From Scortum barcoo (lineage: Eukaryota > Chordata > Actinopteri > Centrarchiformes > Terapontidae), in assembly GCA_023238725.1 (NCBI GenBank), contig CM041552.1, positions 14,795,147 to 14,859,146 on the forward strand: DNA of 64,000 nucleotides, written 5' to 3'. The notes beneath the pieces are model-generated. The model did not search any database, had not been told where the DNA came from, and saw only the letters and a program-made list of their open reading frames with translations. This document shows positions 26,584-37,855 of the stretch, in pieces. Each line of letters begins with the position of its first letter. Position 1 is the stretch's first letter. A program made the position numbers and the translations under genes.

Positions 26584-29354
26584 CGGTGTGCACTGGCCCG
26601 CCTCCAAAGCCCCTTCATGCAGCATCGCTTGGTGTAATTCTTTCTTTATGGCTTGATTTTCTTCATCGCTCCATTAAATACTCTGCTCTGATTGGTTGTT
26701 TTAATTCAGGCATGGTGGATTCAAATAGCTTTAGAGGCAGCAGGTGGAACCAGAGAGGAGGTTCATGTTTTTTTAATTCAGCTGTCATCTGTCCCGTGTA
26801 CTACTGTCAAGACATAGTGACTGTTTTAGTAAATATGACTAAAAGTCTTTTAAAATAAGCTACCCACTTTGCCGCATTACTGACCTACTGAGCTGCTTAG
26901 AAAAGTCATTGTTCCAGGTGGTGCTGCTAGTTGCAGAAATGGAAACCAGCTCTGTACAGTAGATACTGGGATTCTCTTTTAACTTGTGCACACAGCTGTT
27001 GGTTTGGTTTGCCCATTAATTTCAGCTTATTGTTGCAGGGTTCTGTCAATAAAAAATTGCATTTAAGACATTCAACCAAACCTTGTGAGGCTGAGCTTAA
27101 ATTTGCCTCTGGAGCGCTCATAATGTTAATGTAGTAAAGCTACAAGTTGTTAAACTTTGCAAACTATCTCCAAGGCATATGTTTTGCCTGTAGTTCAAAC
27201 TTCTTTTTTTCCATACTGCACATGATGTAATGAAGAGTCAACTCCCACCATTGCCTTCCCTGGGGACTGCTGACTGCAGTTTCTTAATCTTCTGCTGCAG
27301 AAGTAATTAATCTGAGAAAAGTTCAGCCACTTTGTGCTTGTTTCCACTCGATTGGCACCTTTTGCAAGACAGGAAACCCAGTCCAGACGCTGATGTAATT
27401 TCTCTTATTGAATCTGTTCAAGACACAATGCCAACACTGTTTGAGCAGATCTGTGGCTGCAACATTTTGCTTCACCCTCTTCAGCAGCATTGTGATAAGG
27501 CCCAGCAGGAGCCAACAATCACACAAGGTGGTTTTGTGTTCACGTAATGTGGGAGAGATCGGCTGGAATTCAGCGTTACAGAAGTGAGGCCACACAACAA
27601 CCCGCTGACTTCCTTTCACCAGGCCAAACAGAGTTCACCACCCCGCACATGTTGGGCATGGTTTTGTCTGCTGTCGCCTTTTGTCTCACAGGTGTTGGTT
27701 TTTCTCTGCTCTGTTTGGGTGCAACACATCAGCCCTTAATAAATATTACATTTCAAGATCCAAGTCACATGATTTGTTCTGTGGTTTCTTCATGATTCAG
27801 TTACAGTTCGTTCAGCTATCTGGAAGTCGGTGAAAGCCAATAGTAGTTCCCATTTTGGTTCCTGGCTGAGAATAAGCTCATTAAAATGTCCAGGATGGTG
27901 AAATAAAGAGTAATTACCGATTTCAGAAGAAAACCAGACCCTTTGTTGTGGCTTCTGAAGTGTAATTTCACATGTGTGGGTGAAAATCTGTTTGATATTT
28001 TAAACAATTCCCTGTTAACTTAGCCAGGTTACATTATACCATTCATGCTCTTGCTAATGATGCAGTTCAGGCATCTCTAACTGTTGGAAAAGATTAAAAA
28101 CAGAACAATGAAAACACTCCAGCATTGAGAATAAGCTTCATGTGGCCATAATTGCCTTATTTTCCGCTGTTTTCCCTCTGATTCTTTGGTAAATAGTAGA
28201 AAAATGTAGCTGAAATGATCTTAAAACAGATTTCAGGCCAGTTGGAAATCACGCTCTCTGCAGGCACAGCTGGTGTGAGTCCATGTGGATCAGTGGACCT
28301 GCAGGCCGGACAAGCCACAGGTGACGGCATCCACACATAACACATGAAACTGGCATGAACACACTGTAGATACCCAATACATCCCTCCTTGTTTAAACCT
28401 TTGGTTGAATATAATATAGGCTGTATTTAAAACACATTAAAATGAACAAAGGAATTCCTCACTTAATCTTGAAAAGCCTCCCCCTCTCTTTAAGTCGTCC
28501 GGGGGAAACTCCTCCCCCTACCCCACCTCACCAGAACCACATGAGCCTTTGTTGCACCATGTCACCTTTCAAGGGGGAAAAAACAAAGCGGGAAAATTCT
28601 TTAGCTGCTTTCCAACAGGAATCTCTCCATGTCAGATAAAGAGCCTTAATTGAATGGAGGAGGAAGTGTAGGAAGTGTAAGTTCAGCAAATCCAGAGTCC
28701 CTCTCGTTCCTTGCTATTGTGGAACAATATTTATGTTCCTACCAAGGTGGTGGATATCTGGCTCAGAGGGCGTCAGCGTCTACCGACTGTTACTGTACTG
28801 TTAAGATGTTTCATCCAGTTTCTCAGACGGCTACAGAGGAAATGTGTGTCCAATTGATATTTTCTGCACTTTTCCTGTCCTGCCTCGAACTACACAGGTT
28901 TTCATTCTCTCCTGGATTTTCCTCTCGAGCGTTCACGTGCACTAAACAACCAGCTGCAGTCAAAGTCACATGACTGTTGGTGCTCGGGGTGAAAGTTTTC
29001 CTCGTGTTCAGAGCTGGTTGGTACAGTTTGCATCTGCCTGCAGTTCAAAAACAATATTTGAGAACAAACAAAAAATGTTTGCTACTGTTTGTTACATTAA
29101 ACATTGACAAGATCAATCATCAATGTGATTTTGCCTACCTTTTCAACATTTTGATCTGTGTTGATATGACACGAATATTATTCATAACTTGATACTTAAT
29201 TTGAGCCATTATTTCATATTTCAGCCATACTTTGTTTTACACCACAATATGTCTGTGACCATATTTTGTGATCGTATGTTTGGTTATAAAGAATTTTATA
29301 ACAGAAGACATTTTGACATGCCACAGCAGGAAAAACATGTTCTCCGTGTTGTAT

Positions 29355-29418
29355 CACTGTCATGACTCACTGGGTCACTTAGATAGAAAAAAGGGATCAT
29401 TAATGTTATTAGTAATAC
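29355..29418. repeat. Dispersed similarity, copy B
   Basis: Counterpart of 12703-12746 with the same two sequence blocks separated by a longer spacer containing gatagaaaaaaggg. Confidence 0.5.
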
Positions 29419-29858
29419 ATGTGTTTTTGACAGATGTACATACAATATGATGCATCACACAGAGGTCACCTACAGCAGCAGTTGAGCAGCTTTTTTCCAG
29501 CCTGGGCAGCAGGTGGCACTGCCCCCCCTCCAGTGTCTGTTCTCAGGGGGCAGTGTGCCAGCGCTGCATCCTCTGTAATAACTTAATGCACTTTTGCGTT
29601 CTCACAGGTCAATACACGTATTACAGTTGTGCTTTATGCAGATTAAATTAGTAGATCAGACTCTTCTCTCTCTGGGTCTTGGTCAGTTTTGCCCACCAGT
29701 GTTCGTTGGCCACTGTGTGCAGTGGCTTTTATCAAGGAACTGCTGGACCCGAGCCAGACGACCTCATAATGTAAACAGGGACAAAGAGACATCTTAATTA
29801 CAATCCTCATAGCACCATCAATGGCACTTTAATGTCATCTCTGCTGCGTCTCACCCTA

Positions 29859-29884
29859 GTGTGTGTGTGTGTGTGTGTGTGTGT
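29859..29884. repeat. (GT)n microsatellite
   Basis: Uninterrupted GT tract of about 13 units. Confidence 0.95.
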
Positions 29885-30671
29885 CATGCGCAATGCATAT
29901 AGTGCATGCAGGCCAACATATAAGTTAATGCATGGAAGTGTGTGTGTGTGCATGTATGTTTGCGTGCAGCCTGAGATTGTATATCTAAAGCCCTCCGTCC
30001 CTTGGGCACTGTCAGCCCTTTCAGACAGTGCATGATAATCACCCTCATGATGAAGGCCATCCAGAGAGGATTAAAGCAGACCTGAAGTCATCTCCTCACA
30101 CTCCTTCTTTCCTTACAGGAAGTAATGTCTCCTGTCTGTTTGCCAACGTTTTCCTCTGTACCCTCTCATCCAGACTGGTTCTGTACATAAGTCACATTAA
30201 GAGGGGTTTAAGTGAGATTTGCCCACTGTGCGGTTTGTTAGACTGGCATGTCTTTTGACATGATACTCTCTTTCTCCTACTTCTGGTAGTTATTACTGTT
30301 GTATAAGTTGGCACACTCGCAGTGAGAGCTATTAAGATTGGGATCATGTTATGTTCAGTTCTTCCTCCCATAGGCAGAAAATGAATTCTCAGCTGAATTC
30401 AGCCTATTTTTGTTCCCCCCTTTCTTTCTCATGTTACACTAAAATACTGAAGGTTAGATCTCTGACACAAGCCAAGCTTTTCAAACTACGTCTCGTCGTT
30501 GGTACAGTGTATTCGTCAGACTCATTGACTTTCTCACTCCTGTACAAAACCCAAAGCAATAACTTAATCACAAAATCCTAATTCCTTAAGAATGACTGAG
30601 TATTATAAGACTTGCAAAGCACAGAGATCCATGGAGATTAATGAAAAAGCTTTGTGCTGTGGCCCACTTAA

Positions 30672-30721
<50 letters not shown>
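30672..30721. repeat. Compound (GT)n(GA)n microsatellite
   Basis: A GT tract passes directly into a GA tract of about 18 units. A CA tract follows 80 bases downstream. Confidence 0.95.
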
Positions 30722-30725
<4 letters not shown>

Positions 30726-30802
30726 AACAGAGAAAGTGTGTATTAGATAAAAAGATTATTTGTAGCATGTAGGCCACAAGTCACCTCTCCTTCCCACCAT
30801 GA

Positions 30803-30829
30803 ACACACACACACACACACACACACACA
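30803..30829. repeat. (CA)n microsatellite
   Basis: Uninterrupted CA tract of about 13 units, complementary to the GT part of the repeat at 30672. Confidence 0.95.
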
Positions 30830-31243
30830 GATTCTTCTTGTACCACTCTGGCCCTGGCACTGCCAGCTGGGAGGTCTGGGTTGGATGTGACGGCCATTGT
30901 AAGAAGTTATGTGCGTGCTGCTTTTGTGTTCCTCTGATGCTCAGACCCCATATATTAGATATTTTATTTATTTTATTTTCTGATTTGATAGATTCACATT
31001 TCTCCATCTTTTCTCCACCAATTTCTCTGTATTATTTGACACATATCTCTTCATTCACAAATATGTGTGAGTTAGTGACAAAGATTTTATTTGTATTGAG
31101 ATTTCACACGAATAGCTTTAAGAATGGGTGCACGAGAGGCTTGTATCAAGGTGACGGGGCCGATGTGTGCCTTGAGACACTTCAACGACAGCTCATCTGC
31201 ATATCAGCTGCAGATTGGCCAAAGCCGTGAAGCAGGGTGGAGC

Positions 31244-31286
31244 CACTGAAATGCTCCAGATGCATTTCATCTGGAGCATTTCAGTG
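31244..31286. repeat. Perfect 19-bp inverted repeat with 5-base loop
   Basis: The left arm cactgaaatgctccagatg (31244-31262) and right arm catctggagcatttcagtg (31268-31286) are exact reverse complements around the loop cattt. Flanking bases do not extend the stem. It could form a hairpin or cruciform, or be a palindromic protein site. It lies about 260 bases upstream of the candidate exon at 31546. Confidence 0.9.
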
Positions 31287-31545
31287 ATCGAAAGTGTACC
31301 TGTTTTAAAAAGAAGACGCCTCCAGTCCAAGTTGGGGAAGGCGAAATGGGGGGCGGGGGGTTCTGAGAGAAAACTGGATGCCATCTGATTGGTGAAGTAG
31401 GGAAACTAGGTGCGCTTATGTAACACAGGGTGTCCTGAAACTAAAGAAGTGACACTGAGCCTGAGGAGCTTTCTGGGGCCTTTTTACTCATTTCTGTCTC
31501 TTCTCTGGCTACTGAAAGGAATACTGCTGGTTCTGAAGGGATAAC

Positions 31546-31581
31546 ATGGCAGCAAATTCAGAAATAAAGAGTGATACAGAG
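31546..31581 (+). CDS. septin4: Candidate alternative first coding exon of septin-4 (phase 0)
   Basis: The ATG has an A at -3 and G at +4 (aacATGG). It encodes MAANSEIKSDTE and ends at a donor GAG|gtatgt in phase 0. The exon at 38681 is the first downstream exon that begins in phase 0, so the join would give ...[15 protein letters not shown] and a protein of about 485 residues, close to the human SEPT4 length of 478. An inverted CCAAT motif (gattgg) lies near 31387-31392. The function is inferred; there is no homology evidence for these 12 residues. Confidence 0.4.
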
Positions 31582-34500
31582 GTATGTGCTTGTTGCTTTC
31601 CTTCTTGCTGACCCTGCAATTAAGCCTCTCTCTCTCTCTCTCTCTCTTTTTCTCTGTGTGTCTGTTTTTCTTCGTAACCCTCCAACATAGTTGTCTGAGG
31701 CTGCAGGTCTTTCCTCTTGTGCACATACAGTGAAATATGTCAGAGTTTAGATTGTCCACACAAGCTGGAGCGTTCATATGAATGCATGTGACCGGGGTTT
31801 GAGCTGATTTTGTATAAGTAATGACAATTTTCTGCCAGAATATCTTTCCTATTATCAGTTTTCCACTGGAAGACACAGTGCAGTCAATCAGTCTCTAAAC
31901 TTTTCCCTGCTTTCCATCTAGAACATGTTAAAACACACATGTATTGTGCAGGTGCAACAGCTTCATGCATTCAGAGTGTGGTGAGTGTTGGATGGTGGAA
32001 GACACTGTTGCTGCTGCCATCTTTTTATCTTCCTTTAACTTAAAGGGGCTTTATGGAACAACTTACATGCAATCAGTGTTTTCTTACCAATGTGTAAACA
32101 GATTGTAACGTAACTTAACAAATCAGACCTTTCACAACTTTCTTGGTTGCCTGTTATGGATTTCGCACTAACACTGTGCAACACAAGCTAGTTAGCTCTA
32201 TGATGCTTATTTATATTTATACAGAATTTAGATGACATTATTTTTTAATGTTGATAGAGCAGCTAAGTGGTGAGCTAATCTATCCAAACTCCATTCAGAA
32301 AACATGCATGTTAAAGGTTTTGTTAGTTGTTGTGTTGCAGACAGACCTGACAAAGCATAAATACAGACTTTACTTTTACTAATCAGAATCACAATGTAGT
32401 TATTTCTGCATCCTTTTGAGTAGAGTAGAGTCTGTTAAGCTACTGTCAACAAACAACCAACATATACTACATAACACAGACTCACCATTGTCATCCAGCT
32501 AAGGTAGCTGATGCTGATGTTGCTGAGCCTCTCAGTGAAAGATTTAGCTAGCAAGCTATTATCATTATTTTGACAGCTTTATTGAAAAGCAACATGGGGC
32601 TGTCAATCACACTCAGTCTTGTGTGTGTCACATCAGTGGGTTGGCTGATGCCGGCTCATGCTTATAAAATGTGAGCACAGGCTGCAGGTGACTTAATGGC
32701 TGCAGGTCTCATTGCTAACGAGCATTTTATGAACGCAGCAAACAAGACCTTTAAACGCTGGGAAAGCAGAGAGAAACTAAGGTTTAATTGTGTTTTTTGT
32801 TGCACTGAATGCGGATTTTTGGTCACGTGGAGATCTGCATCAGCTCTGTAGCTGTGGGAGTGTGTGGTGAAGGGGGACTATTTCTGTCTCTTTCTCTCTC
32901 TCTACTGAGCCAGCGTCACACAGAGCCCTGCTATAACTATCCAAACAACCACAGCATTCACACAGAGCGCACATGGCTCACTTCACCACCTGCTACTGGC
33001 CTCCCCACAAGGGGAAACCTCACTGGTATTCAGCCTGTGCGTTCCACGACATTCATGAAAGAGGAATAAACATAGAGCGTTGTTTCCTTTGAAAGGCCAC
33101 TATTATATTTGTGCTTTTTCTAAAAAAACAGTCAAGAGGAGCAACCCTGCTGTATGCACCATCTCCCACACTTCACCAACTACTGAATAATAGCGTGGTA
33201 ATTATTTTAGCTCACTCATGAACGACTCTGTCGACTGCATTTCCTCCCAAGCTGAAACCTGCTTTCATCACAGAAGGTCAATAACAAAACACTGTATAGT
33301 TTCTTTATGACTACTGGCAGCTTCTGATTGCATTTCCCATGTCATACAGGGAGAATTTGAAGTGGGCTTGCCCCCAGAGAGCCCTGTTTCATGCAACAAA
33401 TCATCATCCATCAGCGCAGTGGCAGCCAAGCCCACTACCATGATCCAACAGTAACAAAGCAGCGTAGTGAACCACACAGCTTGTTTATGTTGAATTGGGT
33501 TTCATGTCCTTCAATTGTTTCTCAGGGACTGGTCCCATCATAAAAGAAAATATCCCACTGCTCTTTTAATTCTCTTACAAAGGTCCTCTTGATACGCTTC
33601 GAGGGTATCATCAGCAACCTGCTATTTGCCCCCCCCTCCAAGACAGCTTATTACATTTTATTAAAATGATTGGATGCCTCGGTCTGTGCTGTATATGCAA
33701 TAAACTGCCCTGTGGTCAAGTGGCTGCTTTAACCCCCCTTACCTCATTTTACGTGATAAACAGGAAACACCTCTAGAGTGGAGATCTTAGATCAAGCATC
33801 AACACGTGTATCACAGGAAATGCCAAAGAAACAGCTGTTGATAAAGTAAAAATATGTTGTCATTACCAAAGGCTTCATGTTCCTGTCCACATTCTTTCGT
33901 TTAATTTCCCCCTTCTCAATTATTTATGTAGGAAATGTGAATAAATGTGTTGTTTTTTGACTAATGTGAGGAAGTCTTAAAGGCCAAGTTGTCCCGCTGC
34001 ATTTGAAAGCTTATTTGTCACAAAGTACTCTGAAGTCTTTGTGTTATTAGCTTGTCTGCGTCACGTATCCCCCTCCATGGCTTCGGCCACTCTTGTGCAG
34101 CTGTGGACCTGAACCAGCCATGCTGTGGTTTCACCTGGTCCAGTCTGGCTTATTTATTCTGTTTCTTCGCTGTCAAGGACTGCACGGCACCACTGATGAT
34201 AAAGGTTGCTTATTAGTCTCGATGAACCAACCCTCAAGAGGAGCTGAAATGTCAGTTCAGGCTGGTTATTGAAATTGTAATTGGTTCAGGTCTCTGCTGT
34301 GACTGGATCCAGCGGGAGACTCTGTTTGGCAGCCCAATGAAAATGTGTGGAATTGATGTCAGAGCCTATTAGGTTTTATTCTAGTTAAAGAGGACTTTTT
34401 TCCAATAAGGATGTGGGGACATTTCTGTAGATATTACACAAAGTTAAGTTTTTTTTTTTTTTTTATTGTAAAAGAGGTCTGGATTTTAAATATCGAGTAT

Positions 34501-36394
34501 CTTCTTTGTTGGTTTTCTCTCTCATCTTGTTATCTTCTAAGCTTGAGGTTTTTCTCTCATATTGAAAGGAATAATGTCATGGGGCCTGTTACAGTGTGTA
34601 GTACGGCTTTTTTGTGTTGATATGGCTCAACGCAGCTGGATCGATGGTTGTATCACCAGTCAATCATGTGTTTCACAACTGCATTGATCAACCTGCTTCA
34701 CACACAGTAGCTTGACACTGTATTTCTATTGGCTGTCATTGTATCTGTCTGTCAGTTTGAACACATCGAGGCTGTTTCTGCTGATATCCATCACACAGTT
34801 GTTGTCAGATAGCTCATGTTGGACGATATTGGAACGTTCTACATTTGGCTTAACCAGGCCACATCACCTCTGTTATGTAATGTTAGTATTTGTGTAGCTT
34901 TTTGTTGAGTTGTCGAGCTATAGTTCAAGATCCAACATAGTCAGTACTCCACCTGGATTGCGGGTGGATCTGAGAAAAAGGGGAGTTGAACGAATGACGC
35001 AAAAGAGCAATTCAGCGGGATTGCATGTGGAAAAAGTGCAGACACTAGAATCTGATGAAATCTCTCTCCTCTGTTGAACTTCTACGTTATTTAAGTGTAA
35101 TAATTCCCTCTTTGGTGAAGGAGCGAATGGGAATTTAAACGTTAAACCTCGAGCTCTTCTGCTTCATTCAGCTGTGTGCTAGGAGTGGCTCTGATTGGAC
35201 TGTTGGAAAGCATGATGTCATTGACAAAACTTCTCCATAACAAACGCTTTTGTTCTTGAGCTGTCAGTCTCTGCTTTCTTGTGGCATTCATTACATCATC
35301 GTTCTGTTTTTTTTTCTCTTCCAGCTAACTCTTTGCCAGTTAAGAAAGAAAATTACTTTAATATTAATAGCATAATAACTAATAACACTGAGGACTGATG
35401 GTCTGACTGGTTCAACGGGGGAGGAAAAAGTTTGCTATGTAGAACTGTGGTAGAAAATGAATCTATTACTTGCCACGTTGCTTATATTTAAAGGTGTGTG
35501 TGTGTGTACGCACGCACGCATGTGAGTTTACACTGTTTATAAAGAGACAAAGAGAGTGACCTCCCACATAGTATTGTAAAAGCTATCAAATTCTGGCTAA
35601 GTAAAGCATAATTCACAGGTCGTAAGATGTCTCTGTTTATCTAATCATAGGCTGCTTAGAGATATTTTTGGTGGTTTTATTTTGTTTCTGTCTAGTTTGA
35701 ATGAAGTGTGCCCTTCTGTTTTGGTCTGACATGCTGAACTCAACAACTGCATATTCTAATTTCATATATATCACCTTTAAAGAAAGTGTGACCAGATAGT
35801 GTGTGTGGCTTACAGGAGAAAGCTCAGCAGCACTTAGGAAAGTGGTTAAACTTAATGAAAAGTATATAAGATAACATACTTGTTTTAAGTTTAAAGTTTA
35901 TAATGTGCACATTACATCTGGCTCAGTGTGAGTGCTTTTATCCCAGGCGTGTTGTCATCACGGTGGTGTTTGTGTGTCTGTAGAGTCGATTCTCAAATTA
36001 CATTTTGGAACAACTTGCTGCATGCATTTGCATCTGAATGAGGAATCCTCCTTAATGCTTAATGTGGTATCTGAGGAGGAGCGAGTTTGCATATAAATAC
36101 TTGATAATTAATTCAGTGATTAGCTTAATTAGTGAGCACATTAGCATAGCAGGTCATATTTAATATATTATATGTGATAATGATGAGACGTTAGGCAGCT
36201 CAAGATGGAGGTTGAGCTCAGTGTACCGGATTGTTATAACTCATGTGATCCATGAACGTTTAGGTATGTTGGGCTAATATTAAATGGAGAATCAGGAGGT
36301 GTGAACTGAGTTAATTGTCTACATATGTGGTGTCAGGTGTGATAAAGAGATCTGCAGGTTGTAAGTGTGAAGATAACGGATTCAGAATCAGAGC
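31582..36394. other. Long septin-4 intron, proximal part: no coding exon recognised
   Basis: It contains a CT microsatellite (31625-31647), a poly-T near 34449-34464, a short GT run near 35493-35507 and an AT-rich cluster with several TAATTA-type homeodomain-like motifs near 36100-36180. No open frame in it looks like an exon of a known protein. Confidence 0.6.
31625..31647. repeat. (CT)n microsatellite
   Basis: CT tract just downstream of the candidate exon at 31546, within its intron. Confidence 0.9.
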
Positions 36395-36638
36395 ATGTAC
36401 TCTGTGAACGGTGACGTGTGGCTCGTCAATGCTGCTGATCAGCTCCCCGCAGCACTGAGTGGCTCGATGGGGCTGAAGGGCGCTGTGTCCTCTGGGACGG
36501 AGGCGTATAAATGCCGGAGCCCCACTGGCCCCGGCATCCTGCTGCCTGCTGGAGTGGGCATGAAGAGTAGTGAACACAGGGGCAAGAAGAAGAAGAGGAA
36601 GAAGAAGAGGCTTTATGCGCTGATAAAAGGTACCACAG
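36395..36638 (+). CDS. septin4: Candidate alternative first coding exon of septin-4 (longest N-terminus)
   Basis: It is open for 81 codons from ATG 36395 (MYSVNGDVWLVNAADQ...) to a consensus donor (ACCACAG|gtgagg), leaving one base that joins in frame with the exon at 37737 (G + AG = Glu). The encoded segment ends in a strongly basic Lys/Arg run (RGKKKKRKKKRLYALIKG), which could bind membrane phosphoinositides or act as a nuclear signal. Composition is GC- and codon-like compared with flanking intron. An upstream donor inside the exon (AAAAG|gtacca at 36629) is weaker. The septin would be about 594 residues with this start. No relative is recalled for the segment, so the call rests on phase, splice site and openness. 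Confidence 0.5.
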
Positions 36639-37736
36639 GTGAGGCTCTGCAGAGAGGTGAGGGTGTGTGTGGATGAAGGGAGGTTTGTGATGCAGCTTTT
36701 ATGATCCACAGGAAGACTGGGTTTGTGCTTGATGTTGTTTCTGTCTACACAGTAGTTGTGAGTTTAGCCAGAGAATATGTCGGATTTTCCTGTTTTCTCT
36801 GAGCTTTTTAACACCAAAATTAAGCAAAAAGTACAGAACTGAGCATTAAACTTATTTGGATTTCTGCTCCAAAGTTGCCAGAGCTTTACATTGACCACCT
36901 CTTCTATGTGGGTCACAGGATCCACCATGTTGGACATTGATCTCTGTGGTTGTAGCACAGGAAAGCAGGTCACTGATTTCCTAAACTGTGAATCTATCAA
37001 TTTCTCCTCTCTGCCCTGGAGCTCTAAATCCCAGCATAATTAAAACTGTAGGCCACGGACGGGGGAACAAAAAAACATTCAGGGATCACATGAGAAGTTG
37101 TTTTCCAGTTGGAATATTAACATGTAAGGGAATAAAACAAATCCAGAGTGGCTCTAAACTGAAATGAAGTCTTTGGACAGTGTGTGTTTGACTTTGGTGC
37201 TTGAATTTTCATCAAACTTTCAATGACTCGCTGCGTTATATAACTGCACCTGGCACAGAAAGTCTTATCTTCTGGCACTGACATTGGCTGGACATTTTCG
37301 ATGGTGCCTGAAAACACTGAAAATGGGGCGATAACACGAGGCAGTGCTGGAACGGAGGCCAGATCGGGCCAAACAACAACTCGAAATGCCCTCATGCATC
37401 GCTCAATCATCTTTCACACAGCCGTCATATCTGCTGTGCAATCATACCATTTCCTAGGGGAAAATGGTATGTTGTTATTTCATGTGTCATTGTTTTGGCT
37501 TTATTTAATTATTTGATTTTTTTTTCCTGTCCTGCCTTGAACACATTCACTCCTCTTGTTGCACCGCTCCCGGCTCTTGAACCACATTCACCTCATTTCC
37601 TCATGACGGACTCTCTGGGGGTCCTGCTCCTTCCTTCCCTGACCGACCTCCCCCCAAACACTACCACCACCACCACCCCTCCCTCCCCGTTGTTTACCCC
37701 TCCACATGTGTGCTCCTTTCTGGTTGGAGATTGCAG
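36639..37736. other. septin4: Septin-4 intron before the first shared exon
   Basis: AT-rich at first, then C-rich with an (ACC)n-like tract near 37662-37678 that leads to the acceptor at 37736. An imperfect inverted repeat (accatttcctaggggaaaatggt) lies near 37447-37469. Nothing coding is recognised. Confidence 0.6.
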
Positions 37737-37855
37737 AGTGCACCGTAGCCCCAGTTGCGATGGAGGACAGTGACCACGAGGTTCACTCTTCATCAGATGA
37801 GCAGGACTCCTGCCCTGCCTCCCCCAGTCACAGCAGGGAACATGATGCTGACCAG
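37737..37855 (+). CDS. septin4: Septin-4 first shared exon
   Basis: It begins with two bases of a split codon (ttgcag|AG TGC) and ends in phase 0 (GACCAG|gtacta). It encodes CTVAPVA and then [16 protein letters not shown], an acidic Ser-rich stretch with several potential casein-kinase-2-like sites. The internal Met at 37760 could serve as a start for transcripts with non-coding first exons. A second AG two bases downstream of the acceptor (37737-37738) could give a phase-0 join. Confidence 0.8.

Larger units (their letters stand above)
24306..31545. other. Long septin-4 intron, middle part: no coding exon recognised
   Basis: It holds many microsatellites (24911, 26559, 29859, 30672, 30803), one half of a dispersed similarity (29355-29418) and the inverted repeat at 31244-31286. 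A perfect NF-kB-type decamer GGGAAACTCC lies at 28503-28512 in a C-rich stretch; this could be chance. Nothing else stands out. Confidence 0.6.

Noticed and set aside
36311..36709. Minus-strand open frame of 132 codons
   Set aside because: It lies opposite the candidate exon at 36395, whose phase and donor fit the septin gene; the antisense frame has no such support.
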